Of a stretch of 64,000 nucleotides of DNA, positions 44,410 to 56,180 are shown in pieces. The notes below the pieces were generated by a model. The model was not told where the DNA came from. It was given only the letters and a program-made list of their open reading frames with translations, and made no database searches. Source of the DNA: Pogona vitticeps (taxonomy: Eukaryota > Chordata > Lepidosauria > Squamata > Agamidae); NCBI RefSeq assembly GCF_051106095.1, contig NC_135783.1, forward strand, positions 313,492,322 through 313,556,321, in the 5' to 3' direction. Position 1 is the stretch's first letter. The number at the start of each line of letters is the position of its first letter. The position numbers and the translations under genes are program-made.

Positions 44410-46345
44410 CCTTTGTATTTATTTTATTTTATGTCAATTTGTAGGCCACCTTTCTCCTGATGAGAAGGCTCCAGGTGGCTCACAATGTTAAAACAAGTAA
44501 AATTATAAACAATAAATTACACATTTTAAAAGCAATTAAAAATAGTTAAAAGTACATCAAGTGATTAAAACTTTTAACAGCAAACTTACTTAGCTAAAAT
44601 TCAGTTTCCAGGGACTTAAAAGTGTTGCTGAAATGGAAGGGAAAAAAAGAAGGGGGCTTATCTAAACTGAGTGAGATCATTCTACAACCTGGGAGCAGCC
44701 ACAGAGAAGACTATCTTGTGTCTCCATCAAATGTACCTGTGATGGAACTGAGAGGAGGTCCTCTTCTGAAGATCTAGAAGAAGGTTAAAATATAGCCTTC
44801 AAATAGCCTGGTAAGGTAAAAGGTAAAGGTTCCCCTTGACAGTTTTTGTCCAGTCGTGTCCGACTCTAGGGGGCGGCGCTCATCCCACTCTTCAAGCCAT
44901 AGAGCCAGCGTTTGTCCGAAGACAATCTTTCCGTGGTCACATGGCCAGTGTGATTTAGACACGGAACACTGTTTACCTTCCCACCGAGATGGTACCTATT
45001 TATCTACTCGCATTTGCATGCTTTCGAACCGCTAGGTTGGCGGGAGCTGGGACAAGCAACGGGCGCTCACTCCGTCGCGTGGATTCGATCTTACGACTGC
45101 TTGGTCTTCTGACCCTGCAGCACAGGCTTCTGCGGTTTAGCCCACAGCACCACCACGTCCCTCGCGCCACCACGTCCCAATCTGTATAGGCTTTTTAGGT
45201 AATAACTAGTACTTTGAACTGGGCCTGGCAATGAACTCGTAACCACTGCAGTTGTTGTAGAAGGGGCTTTGTTACCTATAACTGACCCCAGTCAGCAATC
45301 TGAGAGCTGAACTTTAAAGTAGCTAAAGTTTCTGAAGTTACTTCAAAGATTGAGCCATGTAGAGATTGTTACAGTAATCCAAGTAGGATGTAACTAAGAT
45401 GTTTCACTGTAGCCAAACCAGACATCTCAAGGAATGGGTGCAGCTAGCATGCCAGTTTTAACTTCAGATACACTCCTTGCCACTGCCAAAACCTGGGGAT
45501 GAATCCAGGAGTACAGCCAAGCTGTGGACCTGGATTTATTTATTTTGAGAGGGGTGTAACCACATCCAGCACACGTTACACCCCTATTATCTCAAATGCC
45601 TTTTAGTTGACCAGGAGTACCTCTGTCTTGTCTGAATTAAGTTTCAGTTTATTTGTGCTCATCCAACCTGTTACAGTCACTGGGCACCAGTTTAGAACCA
45701 AGACAGCTTCCTTGGAATTATATGGAAAGGAGAGATAGTACTGGGTACCACCAGCATACAGGTGACTGAACCACCAAACTCTGGATGATCAGTAATTTCA
45801 TGTATATTAAATAGCATGCGAGTTAAAACAGAACCTGAGGGACACCAGAAGTCAACAGTCCAGGATTCTAACAGAAGTACCCCAGCACCACTGCCTGAGT
45901 TTTCTCCTCCAGGAAGGACTGGAACCACTGTAAAACAGTGCCTCCATATACTTTCCCAGAGAGATGGCCCAGAAGGATTCCATAGTTGATAGTACAGTAT
46001 TGAAAGTTGCTGAAGGATCGAGCAGAACCAACAGAAAACACTCCCTGTCCAGTTCCTGGTGTAAGTTTCCAAAAGCCACCCAGTGAACTAGAATTCAAGG
46101 AGGGCTTATTAAGTAATGCTCTTATTACTATCTTGTTTAAACATGCTTGGATCTTATATTACTGCAAGGAGACATTCACTTTACCCACTCAGCCATTCCC
46201 CCCGGCTGCCAGGAAGGGCAAGGATCTATCACACGTGTGGCTTTCACCTCTTCAGGAATCCTGTCCATATTCTCAGACAACACCAATTGAAATATCCATT
46301 ATAACAGGACAAGCAGGGGCCAAAGTTATATAGTCTGTATCAACT
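44410..46345 (-). mobile_element. L2-like LINE, 3' half, split by a Sauria SINE
   Basis: In minus orientation the translation near 46.1-45.7 kb resembles an L2-group reverse transcriptase (GGTVLQWFQSFLEEKTQAVV and CPSGSVLTRMLFNI, a decayed GVPQGSVLxPxLFN block). A 3' UTR follows, with ggcctacaaattgacataa and an AT-rich tail near 44410-44433. Several frame changes are present. The SINE at 44812-45178 is younger. Confidence 0.7.
44812..45178 (-). mobile_element. Sauria-type SINE, copy 1
   Basis: Minus orientation. A tRNA-like head carries a B-box-like gatcgaatcc near 45080. The body contains gtgaccacggaaagattgtc. The 3' end cggacacgactggac resembles the BovB tail, followed by accttt repeats. 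The BovB-like 3' end explains how BovB machinery can copy it. The right edge has a small duplication (ccaccacgtcc). Confidence 0.88.
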
Positions 46346-46349
46346 ATAC

Positions 46350-46445
46350 AGTGGTTCTTAGCCTTGGATAGACCAGGTGTTCTTGGACTGCAACTCCCAG
46401 AAATCCAAGCCAGAACAGCAGCTGGTGAAGGTTTCTGAGAACCAC
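46350..46445. mobile_element. hAT foldback remnant
   Basis: Starts cagtggttcttagcc and contains gttcttggactgcaactccc. The right half is decayed. Same family type as 19894-20029. Confidence 0.6.
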
Positions 46446-46829
46446 CTCACTTTAACATCAAAGTCAGAGCTACAGTAATCAAATAGAATTTGCCTACAAT
46501 GCCATGTGAATTGGGTTACTGAGTGGTCTGCATCTTGGATTTTTTTGGTGGACCACTTAAAACAACTCTACTGGACAACTCTATGTCCATACATTGGCAA
46601 AGAATCTACTGCCATGAAACAGGCAGGGTTTCCAAGGTAAGTGGAATATTTGGTTTTATTAGTTCCACCCTCTTTTCCCCCATGAGTTCCCATAGCAGAG
46701 CGAGAATTCAAACACAGATCTTCTGAGTCCTAGTTCATATTCTATTCATTATAAAGGCTGGGTATCCAACTGCTTTAAGGGAACCTGTATCTATTGAATC
46801 ACTCTACCTTTATGCAGCAAAGGAGTATA

Positions 46830-47170
46830 AAGGTAAAGGTTCCCCTTGACAATTTTTGTCCAGTCGTGTTCGACTCTAGGGGGCGGTGCGCATCCTCGTT
46901 TCCAAGCCATAGAGCCAGCGTTTGTCCGAAGACAGTCTTTCCGTGGTCACATGGCCAGTGCGACTTAGACATGGAACGCTGTTACCTTCCCACCGAGGTG
47001 GTACCTATTTATCTACTTGCACTTGCATGCTTTCAAACCGCTAGGTTGGCAGGAGCTGGGACAAACGACGGGAGCTCACTCCGTCACGTGGATTCGATCT
47101 TACGACTGCTGGTCTTCTGACCCTGCAGCACAGGCTTCTGCGGTTTAGCCCGCAGCGCCACCACATCCGA
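46830..47170 (-). mobile_element. Sauria-type SINE, copy 2
   Basis: 341 bp with a perfect 12-bp target duplication caaaggagtata at 46818-46829 and 47171-47182. The layout matches copy 1 (tRNA-like head at the right, BovB-like tail and accttt repeats at the left). The clean duplication indicates a recent, complete insertion by LINE machinery. Confidence 0.93.
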
Positions 47171-47182
47171 CAAAGGAGTATA

Positions 47183-48053
47183 CCTGGCTATTTTCTAGAG
47201 TAGCAGGAGCTGTTCTTAGAGCTGTGAAAAGCTAAATGTTCAAGATGGCAATTTCCAGAATCTCTGAGCCAGGCTGTGGAATCATTGTTACACCAGGGGG
47301 ATTCTGGGAATTGTAACTGGAATCTGTTCTGATTTTAGGAATATATTCCTATATGCACACATTTATCTGTTGTATTTACAGCTTGTATGGTAAGAATTTT
47401 ATTAGCATTTTTTGTCATTACTTTCCTGAAGCTGGAATACAAGCTGGCATTCCTTGTCAACCAACCAGCCATTAGGAACAGCTGTTGTTGAATTTCTACT
47501 TTTATACCCCTATGTTAAAGTGAGTTTGCAGGCAAATATTTGCATTCTTCAAGATTTTGAAGCATCACAATTGCTTGTGGATCCCACAGTTCTACAAAGT
47601 TGTTGCCAAATAATTAAGCACTCTACAGCTAAATTCAATGATTTATTGATATGGTTTAAGTCTATTTTGTATTAAGCTAATCATCATTTGGGATAAAGAT
47701 GGGAAATTGCAAGGATTTCAGCATGAAGCACAGACATCATTTGGAATGTAAATAAATTTTCCTGGGGAACTACATGGGGATCTGATGAATTTTTGCTTCT
47801 GTAATATGAGAAATATGTTTTGGATTAACTCTCTTAAAATAGCTGGAAATCAGACAGCTACTTGGAGCAAGAACACCAGGATGGTTTTCTTAACCCAACA
47901 GCATTTTGGTGAAAATCACCATTTTATGATTCAGAGAAACTTTGAGAAGATATATATGAGGAAAAAGTAAATTATTAATCAAAGAAGTTGAAATTATGGT
48001 ATTCTAATCTGTTATTTTTCTATTTCTTTAAAATAGTAAAATTATTGTAATTT
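47183..48053. other. Intergenic, nothing recognised
   Basis: AT-rich. A short ggattctgggaattgtaac motif near 47300 may be an old hAT remnant; nothing else stands out. Confidence 0.5.
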
Positions 48054-48058
48054 CATAT

Positions 48059-48552
48059 TGTGACAACCCCAGACCTACTGGAGTATAGCACCCTTTAACT
48101 AAGCTGCCACCAACCATTCCCTATAAGGAGTCACACAGACCAGGAATGGATTTTTAACAAACAAAAGAACAAGGTTTATTTAAATAACAAACAGGGTAAA
48201 TAAAAAGATCAAGTAAATAAGATACTGTAACGTGGCAAAGTCCCAAACATATACATATAACAGTTTGGTTCCCACAGAACCCTTTAAAGTAAAGCACAGA
48301 CCCTGAACCTATCAGTTCTGGCTACCTATAAAGAAACCTGAACCTATCAGGTATGTACTAACTGACACACAGTTGTACTCAGTCTGACACACAGACTCCA
48401 ACTCTAGCTTCTAAACTTCTCCACACAAGCTCCACATATATATATATACAGTACAGCTCCTCCCCCCTGATGTCCCGCCTTCCACTCCCCATAGGATGGA
48501 ACTTTCCCTCCAAACCCATGACAGACAGGTACCATCAGTGCTGTATGTGACA
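48059..48552 (-). repeat. LTR (3' LTR of the minus-strand Gypsy)
   Basis: 494 bp, TG...CA. Compared base by base by eye with 52836-53329, I saw no difference, including in the AT microsatellite. The purine tract of the element abuts it at 48553-48564. Confidence 0.92.
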
Positions 48553-51500
48553 CCTCCCCTCTTTATAAGTTGTTTTGCAGGGGAAAAGCTAAAGTGCTTT
48601 TCTCCAAAAAAACAAACAGGATTAAAACACAAAACAGTTATACATTATAACATAATACCATACTTACACTCTAGGTTAAACATATCACTTAGGCATTTAA
48701 CATGAACATTTACAATACATTAAGTTACCTTTATTAATACAAATCAAGCAAGTTTAATAAACAAGTACATTTAACTTTTGGTCACCAAAATATACATAGT
48801 CCATATTTCTTTGCCGTCTTCACTCTTCGGGTCTTCTTGACAAGGCGTCAGCAACACAGTTCATTGACCCTCTGACCACCTTCACTTCAAAGTCATAATC
48901 TTGCAGGTTTAAAGCCCACCTCATAAGTTTACTATTGTGGGTTTTCATTGTCTTTAACCACTGCAGTGGTGAGTGGTCAGTGCACAGAACAAAATGTCTT
49001 CCCCAGATGTAAGGCTTGGCCTTCTGAATCGCGTATACTATGGCCAGGCACTGCTTTTCCACAGTTGCCAAATGTCTCTCACCTTTCTGGAGTTTCCTAC
49101 TCAGGTAGGACACTGGATGCTGGTCACCATTTTCATCCTCCTGGCAAAGAACTGCTCCTACCCCGCTGTTAGACGCATCGGTGTAGATGATGAACTCACG
49201 GTCGAAGTCGGGAGCACGCAGCACTGGATAATGGATGAGCGCCTCCTTCAACCTCCGGAACGCCTCCTCACAGTCGCTAGTCCACGGGATGCGGTCATCA
49301 GTCTTCTTCCGCGTCAGATCGGTCAGCGGAGTCGCTATCTCGCTAAACCTCGGGATGAACTTTCTGTAGTAGCCCACCAACCCAAGAAATGATTTGACTT
49401 TTTTCTTGGCGTTGGGTCTGAGCCAATCACGAACGGCTTCTATCTTGGCCTCTAGGGGTTTGATCACTCCTCCCCCTACTATGTGACCCAAGTATTTTGT
49501 TTCTGGGCTACCCAGCTGCAGTTTGTTCTCTTTGCAGGGCCTAGGCCAAAGCACTTCCTCCCCTGGGTTAAAGTGCCTCTCCCTGGCTTTCTGGTCATAC
49601 CAGGTTTTCTGTCTGACCTTCTGAGCTTGCAGGTTTTCTGCTGCTAGCGCTAGGTTTCTCTTTAGGTCATTCATTAAAGAGTCTATATATGTCACAACGT
49701 CTTGTGGGTCATCCTGGGTGATCTGCTCCCAATTTTGTTTGATTAAATCAAGTGGACCTTTCACCCTTCTCCCAAACAAAAGTTCAAACGGACTGAACCC
49801 GGTACTGGCTTGGGGCACTGACCGATAAGCAAACAAAAGGGATTGCAGCTTCTGGTCCCAATTGTTTGGATTCTTTGCCAAGTAAGCCCTAATCATGCGC
49901 ATCAGAGTCCCATTGAACTTCTCCGTTAACCCATTACTTTCGGGGTGATAGGCAGTGGTTTCCTTGTGTTTAATTCCACAGATTTGCCATAACCGTTTCA
50001 TGAGCTTCGATGTAAACGATGCGCCCAAATCTGTGATTATTTCTGAGGCAAATCCCATCCTGGACATATACCCCACCAAGGCATCTGCCACTGTGTTAGT
50101 TTCGATGTTAGTCAAGGGAATGGCTTCGGGGTACCTCGTGGCATGGTCCACAATGGTGAGAATGAACCGGTTCCCCCTCTTTGTGGCCTTGGGCAAAGGT
50201 CCCACAATATCCACTCCTATACATTTGAACGGGGTGTCAATCACAGGCAAAGGGCACAACTTCGCTTTGGTCCTGTCACGGTTATTCCCCTGCCTCTGGC
50301 ACACATCACATTGTTTACAGAACTCCTTGATCTGCTTCCCTATTTCAGGCCAGTAAAAATTTTGTGTGATTCTCTGCTGTGTTTTGTTCACCCCTAAGTG
50401 CGCAGCAAACATGTCAGAGTGCCCCCTTTGTAAGATCATGGGGCGATACTTTTCAGGTACCACTAGCTGACTTCTGATCCCATCTCCCCCTTTTGAGATA
50501 TTCATTAGGGTCTCTCTATATAAAATTCTCTTTTCCTCACGAAATCTCACTGGGGTTTCAGGCGTTAGCTGGGTGTCTGTCACCTTTTCAAAACACTTTC
50601 GGAGAGTGGCGTCTGCCTTTTGCTCTTGGCCAAATTTGCTGTCCGTGGTTAAGGTTTCTACCACAGCTTCGGAACTACCCTCATCTGCTCCCGCCTCGGG
50701 CTCTTCAATACCCCCCTGAACTGTCCCCGTGGTAGCTTGTGAGCGTGTAATTACTAGCACCCGTTTCACATGTTCAGCCAGGTCATTTCCCACGAGCACG
50801 GCTGCTGGCAGAGTCGATGAAATCGCTAGCCGCCAAACTCCCCTACAGCCTTGAAAGCTCACAGGTACCTCAGCTACTGGCAGTGAGATCACCTGTCCCT
50901 CAATCCCTGCCACCTTCAAGCTCTCATTTGGGATTATATACTTCCTAGGAATAATATCTGGATGGCACAGGGTCACCTGGGAACAAGTATCCCTTAGCCC
51001 CCTATACTGATGGTCAAGTATTCCTACGTCCACCCCTGCGGTCTCAAACAATTGCGAATCTGTCCTCACTAGTAAGCAGCGCTTGACCTCCACAAGAGGA
51101 CCATTTTCCCCAGCCTGATCAGCAGATGTAACTGTTCCAGATTGAGTAGCCATGGCAACAGGCTCCCTCAATGGCAAGGAGCTTTGCTCTTTCTGGACAC
51201 AGAACACAGCTTTTGGCTTGGTTCCACTCAAATCATGAGGCAAATTTCCCTTTAGCTGCTTTAATTTTTCACACTCTGAGATTAGATGGCTCTTTCCTTG
51301 ACAGAAATAACATTTTCTGCTGTACTTGGAGTCTTTCTCATCTGGTTTTGGTTTTCCCTCCAAAATCTGAGGTCTTGGTGGTTTCATGTCTGAGGGCTTC
51401 CCTTCAACATGGGCCCCTCCCCCTTGCTGGTTTTTCCCTGGTCCCTGAGAGTACTTGCTGTAGGTTTCTTTGGGTTTACCTACAGATTTCCCCTCAGCAC

Positions 51501-52835
51501 CTAAGGGCTTTCTTATTTGGTAAATAAAATCTGCGATCTCTGCCGCTTCTGTCACAGATTTCGGTCTCCTCTCCCTCACCTGGAACTTCAGTTCCCCATG
51601 CAGGACTGAATAAAACTGTTCCAGCGCTATCAGGTCTTTGAGCTGCTGGAAGGTCTCTGTCCCCTCCTGAGACAGCCATTTCTCTAGCAACCTCATCAGT
51701 TGGGCCCCCACTTGGGTAAAAGTCTGCTCTGGTTTCTTTGTGAGTGACCTGAATCTTTGCCTCAGCTGTTCCGCATTTATCCCATGTCTGGCAAACACCA
51801 GTTTTTTAAACTCAGCGAAGTCTTTCATCAGTTCCACTGGCATCTCTGCATAGACTTCTGCCAGGCTGCCACTGATTAAAGATCGCATAATGGTCATCTT
51901 CTCAGTTTCCCTTACTGAGAAGTCCACAAACGCTCTTTCCACGAGGGAAAAGAACACCTCAGGGCAATCTCCCTTGTGGTACACAGGGAATTTCTTCAAG
52001 TCAGTTTTAGACAATTGGCCCACCTCAGAATCTCTATTGTTATTATTATTCTGGTTCATCATTTCCAATTTTCTTAACTCAAACACCATCCTTTCTTTTT
52101 CCAGAGCAATTTTCTCTCTCTCCAATCTTTCTTCTCTTTCCATTCTCTCTCTCTCTCTCTCTAATTCAAATTGTCTTTGTTTCTCCCTTTCCTCCATTCT
52201 TTCTCTCTCTAATCTTTCCTCCATTTCCCTCACCCTCAGTTCATGCTGTTGGGCTAGGAGCATTTTTCTGAGTTATGGGTTCTGTTCTCCCGTGCTCTCA
52301 TCCTGCACTGAGCCAAATTCCTCCTCAGAACCTTGGTCTCCCTGTGGTTCTCTCACTTTCCCCATTTCTGCCATTTGGCTTCGAGTCAAGGGCATAATCC
52401 CCCCCCAGAACAGGCTGCCTTCAAAAGTCAAGCCTCAAAATAAAATGACGACTTTTTTCTTTTGCCTCAGGAACAGCCTTCTATAGATTGATGCTGTTCC
52501 TTCAGCACTAACTTGCAACTGTTGCCAGGCAGAATTCACCCCCTCTGCTAGGCCTCTCAGCAGACAGGCTAGATCACTGTTACTTCACACAGCTTTGCCT
52601 CAGCTCTTTCCCGCCAAAACGGGTTGCCTCAGAGCTCCCTAATCTAGTCTCCGCAATCTGAGTTGGCACGTTCTTCCACTAGCGTACCTCCCCGTGAGGT
52701 AAGCCTAGAAGATTACCTACGCGCTCTCAGATTTTCCCTGACTAGACCCCCCTTGCTCTGGGCACACTTGCCAAGGCTTTGCTGGACCACTGGACAACTG
52801 GACCAGTCGTATCCCACACGCTGGACACCAATCAA

Positions 52836-53329
52836 TGTGACAACCCCAGACCTACTGGAGTATAGCACCCTTTAACTAAGCTGCCACCAACCATTCCCTA
52901 TAAGGAGTCACACAGACCAGGAATGGATTTTTAACAAACAAAAGAACAAGGTTTATTTAAATAACAAACAGGGTAAATAAAAAGATCAAGTAAATAAGAT
53001 ACTGTAACGTGGCAAAGTCCCAAACATATACATATAACAGTTTGGTTCCCACAGAACCCTTTAAAGTAAAGCACAGACCCTGAACCTATCAGTTCTGGCT
53101 ACCTATAAAGAAACCTGAACCTATCAGGTATGTACTAACTGACACACAGTTGTACTCAGTCTGACACACAGACTCCAACTCTAGCTTCTAAACTTCTCCA
53201 CACAAGCTCCACATATATATATATACAGTACAGCTCCTCCCCCCTGATGTCCCGCCTTCCACTCCCCATAGGATGGAACTTTCCCTCCAAACCCATGACA
53301 GACAGGTACCATCAGTGCTGTATGTGACA
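52836..53329 (-). repeat. LTR (5' LTR of the minus-strand Gypsy)
   Basis: 494 bp, the partner of 48059-48552. The primer-binding site lies just to its left at about 52820-52832. Confidence 0.92.
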
Positions 53330-53334
53330 CATAT

Positions 53335-53412
53335 GTATGTGTATATACCCACACATACACAAACATGGATACATACACACAAACATATAAATGTATGCAT
53401 CTATGTATGTAC
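53335..53412. repeat. AT/GT-rich simple repeat
   Basis: Low-complexity run of atgt/acac/atac units immediately beside the Gypsy right end; the element inserted at its edge. Confidence 0.7.
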
Positions 53413-53418
53413 ATAGCC

Positions 53419-54257
53419 ATGTGGGAAAAAATACACCCTCTATGAATTCTATGGTTTTATGTATCAGGACATAATAAAAATCATCTGGTCCTTAGCAAGT
53501 CTGAAAATCAGAAAAATACAACTTCAGATGAACAACTACATGTAACTACAACTACAATCACACTGTGCCATGATTTATATAACAAAAATAAAGGCAAATG
53601 GAGAAGCCATGTGTGAAAACTAAGTACACCCTATGATTCAGTAGCTTATAGAACCACCTTTAAGAGCAATGAGTTGAAGTCATCGTTTTCTATATGATTT
53701 TATTAGTCTCTCACATGTGTAGGAATTTTGGCCAACTCTTTGCAACATTGCTTCCATTCACTGAGGTTTGCAGACATTTGTTTGTGCACAGCTCAAGATC
53801 CTGCCACAGCATTTCAAATGGGTTTAGGTGTAGACTTTGACTGGCCATTGCAACACCTTGATTCTTCCCCCACCATTCTGTTGTACATTTGCTGGTGTGC
53901 TTTCATTCGTTCTCCTGTTTCATGACCCAATTTTGGCCAAGCTTATCTAAATGATAATTGCTGATGTGTTTCCTGCTTGGCATTGTGTTAAGACACACCT
54001 GAATGCTCTAGACCAGCGCACTTGCTGATGATCAGTTACTCAAGGGCATTTGGTTAGCAGCACCTGGCTGCTACTTAGCCTCTTAATTCATAGGGAAGCA
54101 GTAAGGGTGTACCTAGTTTTTAGTAATATGTCATGTGTTCTTGTTCATCCTAGATTGGATTTACTTAATTTTCTGATCTGCTCAGAACAAGATGATTAAG
54201 TCCCAATACGTAAAACTAAATAATTCAAAAGATGGTATATATATATATTTTCACATG
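53419..54257. mobile_element. Tc1-like non-autonomous element, copy 2
   Basis: About 0.84 kb, the same family as 32701-33641 but without the nested LINE tail. The ends are inverted (acaccctctatgaattctat on the left; its relative read backwards on the right near 54230). Shared interior text includes gtgtgtcttaacacaatgcc read backwards near 53990. The interior has no intact reading frame. Confidence 0.75.
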
Positions 54258-54779
54258 GGATATTTGTATTCGTATTCCTTATGAATATGAATGCCAGCAT
54301 CAGAGGTGCCTGGGGAAATTGGACCCTCTCTCCAAAACTGGCTGTTTCACTTACCACGCACTGTGCATAGTTGTTGTTGCTCATGTTGCACCAATCAACC
54401 TGGCTGGCACTTCCCCGCCTCCCTATAGAGTCAGTCACTCTGGAGAGGAGGCAGGATAACGGGTATCCCCACTCAGCTGCTGAGAGGTCGGCTGTGTGGG
54501 GAGGTGGAGAAGTGCCAGCCAGACTACTTCTGTGATTAGCGTGATGCGAATGATGATGGCCATGTGTCCCACACATGGAGCAGTAAGTGGGGGGAGGGTC
54601 TGGTCTCCTCGGACACCTGTGTGGCCAATACTTGTTTCTTGTGGTGACTTTTTTGGCCTCCTTCAGTATCGCCATTTAACACCTTGGACTGGGAAGGACA
54701 GGTGGGATTTATAGCTGCTTTGTGGAAGAGACATTCCAGTAGATATTGAGGTCCTACATGGAGCCACTAAAGGTATGAC
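54258..54779. other. Intergenic, unclassified repeat-like sequence
   Basis: Inverted blocks (ctggctggcacttcc near 54400 against gaagtgccagccag near 54510; gatatttgtattcgtattcc on the left) suggest a decayed DNA transposon. I cannot name a family. Confidence 0.4.
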
Positions 54780-55100
54780 AAGACTGGGGATATGTTTATA
54801 TCTGCAGGTAACTTATCAATCTGGCCACTGCATTTTGGGGCTGCTGAAGTTTCTGTACTAGCATCGGGGCAGCCCTACATAGAGAGTGTTACAATAGTCT
54901 GTTTTGGGCATTGCGAACACATGAGCTACTGTTGTTTGGCATTTAATTTCCATGTAGGGGCACAGCTGGACAACCATCCAAAGTTAAAGAAAGGCGTTCT
55001 CAGCTGCAACAGGTAGAGCGAGCCTGGTCCAAGAGGACACACAAGCTACAAACTAGATCCTTCAGGAGGAGTGTAACCTCATCAAGGTCAGGTAAATATA
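54780..55100 (-). mobile_element. L2/CR1-type LINE 3' UTR remnant
   Basis: In minus orientation the text resembles the 3' UTR of the L2-like element at 44.4-46.3 kb (agagtgttacaatagtct against agattgttacagtaatcc). No coding part remains. Confidence 0.5.
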
Positions 55101-55794
55101 TTTGGACTACAGCTGTTTCCCATATAAACAACCTTGTGAGAAGAGCAATATAAATAGCTTGTAGTAAATGTTCTGTTTGTTGTTTGAATATTGATTCTGA
55201 GCATTCTTCAAAATGATGAATGATGCATGGGCGTTCTTTGTGGTTCCAATCTCTCCAGATGAAGTGCACCCCATCATACCTATTATTGGGTTTTTAAGGT
55301 AAGAAAGGTTCAGCAGCGATTCACCATTGCTTCCTTCTGTGCAGTACCAATAAGTTAGCTTGAGTGTCACTGCCATTGCCTATGAAAAATCTTCTGTCAG
55401 TGTCACCTTTAGCTACCACTGTTGCCCAGTTGCTGTTCTTCAGAAGTTTCTCTTCCCCCATGACCACTGGAATTCTCACTTTTCTTCTGTCTGATATTAC
55501 CATTTATCCTGAAGAGGATGGATGCATCTTAATCAGATGTTTCATCTTTGATCATTCCACCCTGAGTGATCCTGCTATGAGTACAGACATTCGATAGAAT
55601 GTAATCTCTCAAGAGTATTGCTTCTGGCTTCCATGACATACTCAAATCCTCTCACCAAATTAAGGTGTGCACCCAAGAGAAGGCACAGAGACATAGCCTA
55701 AGTAAATAATTGGCTTATCTTCATTAGGTGTTGCTGTGCCTGGATACTTTCAGAATTTTAATATTTAATGGAGAGGGAGAGCAAGAGAGTAGAG
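55101..55794. other. Intergenic, nothing recognised
   Basis: No recognised gene or repeat. The minus-strand open frames of 60-89 residues here show no family resemblance. Confidence 0.5.
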
Positions 55795-55839
55795 ATGGGA
55801 TATTCGTATTCATATCCCTGGGGATACAAAAACCATAGT

Positions 55840-56125
55840 TTTCTAGTCATGGCCCCTTCCCTTTGGAATAAACTTCCAAAAGTGACTTGTCAGAGGCCAT
55901 CCCTCTATATTTTTAAACCCTCAAATCAAAGCTGCCTCTATTAAATTATCTGAAAAATTTAAATCTTTTAAAATGTAATTTTATTGAAAGTTAGGTTTTA
56001 GCCAGCAACAGGATTTTATTTATTTTATGTATTTATTGTTGGGTTTTATCAGAATAAGCTTCTTATAAAGTACCTACAATTTTATGTGTTTATACTGTAA
56101 CATGTTGTAAACCACCCAGAGTGTG
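55840..56125 (+). mobile_element. L2/CR1-type LINE 3' end remnant
   Basis: Begins with text like the C terminus of a LINE ORF (ccccttccctttggaataaa). It continues into an AT-rich 3' UTR with tgtaaaccacccagagtg, a block typical of L2-like tails. A short ACAG microsatellite follows at about 56150-56180. Confidence 0.55.
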
Positions 56126-56180
56126 TGCACTATGGGGCAGTAGACAAACAGGATGGACAGACAGATGGACAGACAGATTA

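Larger units (their letters stand above)
48059..53329 (-). mobile_element. Young Gmr1-like Gypsy LTR element
   Basis: 5.27 kb with paired 494-bp LTRs that read as identical. A 5-bp target duplication catat lies at 48054-48058 and 53330-53334. On the minus strand a primer-binding site (tggtgtccagcg) follows the right LTR, and a purine tract (aaagaggggagg) precedes the left LTR. One long open frame (52263-48820, 1147 residues) carries gag with a long charged coiled coil, a SCAN-like capsid part (residues about 150-260) and a CCHC knuckle (CYFCQGKSHLISEC). It continues with a protease-like region, integrase (HHCC zinc motif; core from GVDIVGPLPKATKRGNRF) and an RNase H end (IIYTDASNSGVGAVLCQ). 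Integrase lies ahead of RNase H, the Gmr1 order. The ends look whole, but pol is not complete (about one large break). Confidence 0.93.

Noticed and set aside
44812-47170. tRNA genes suggested by B-box-like motifs
   Set aside because: The motifs lie in Sauria SINE heads with SINE bodies, BovB-like tails and target duplications; no cloverleaf of a functional tRNA is present.
48820-52263. A 1147-residue open frame that could be a domesticated host gene
   Set aside because: It sits between identical LTRs with a primer-binding site, a purine tract and a target duplication, so it is simply a young Gypsy copy.
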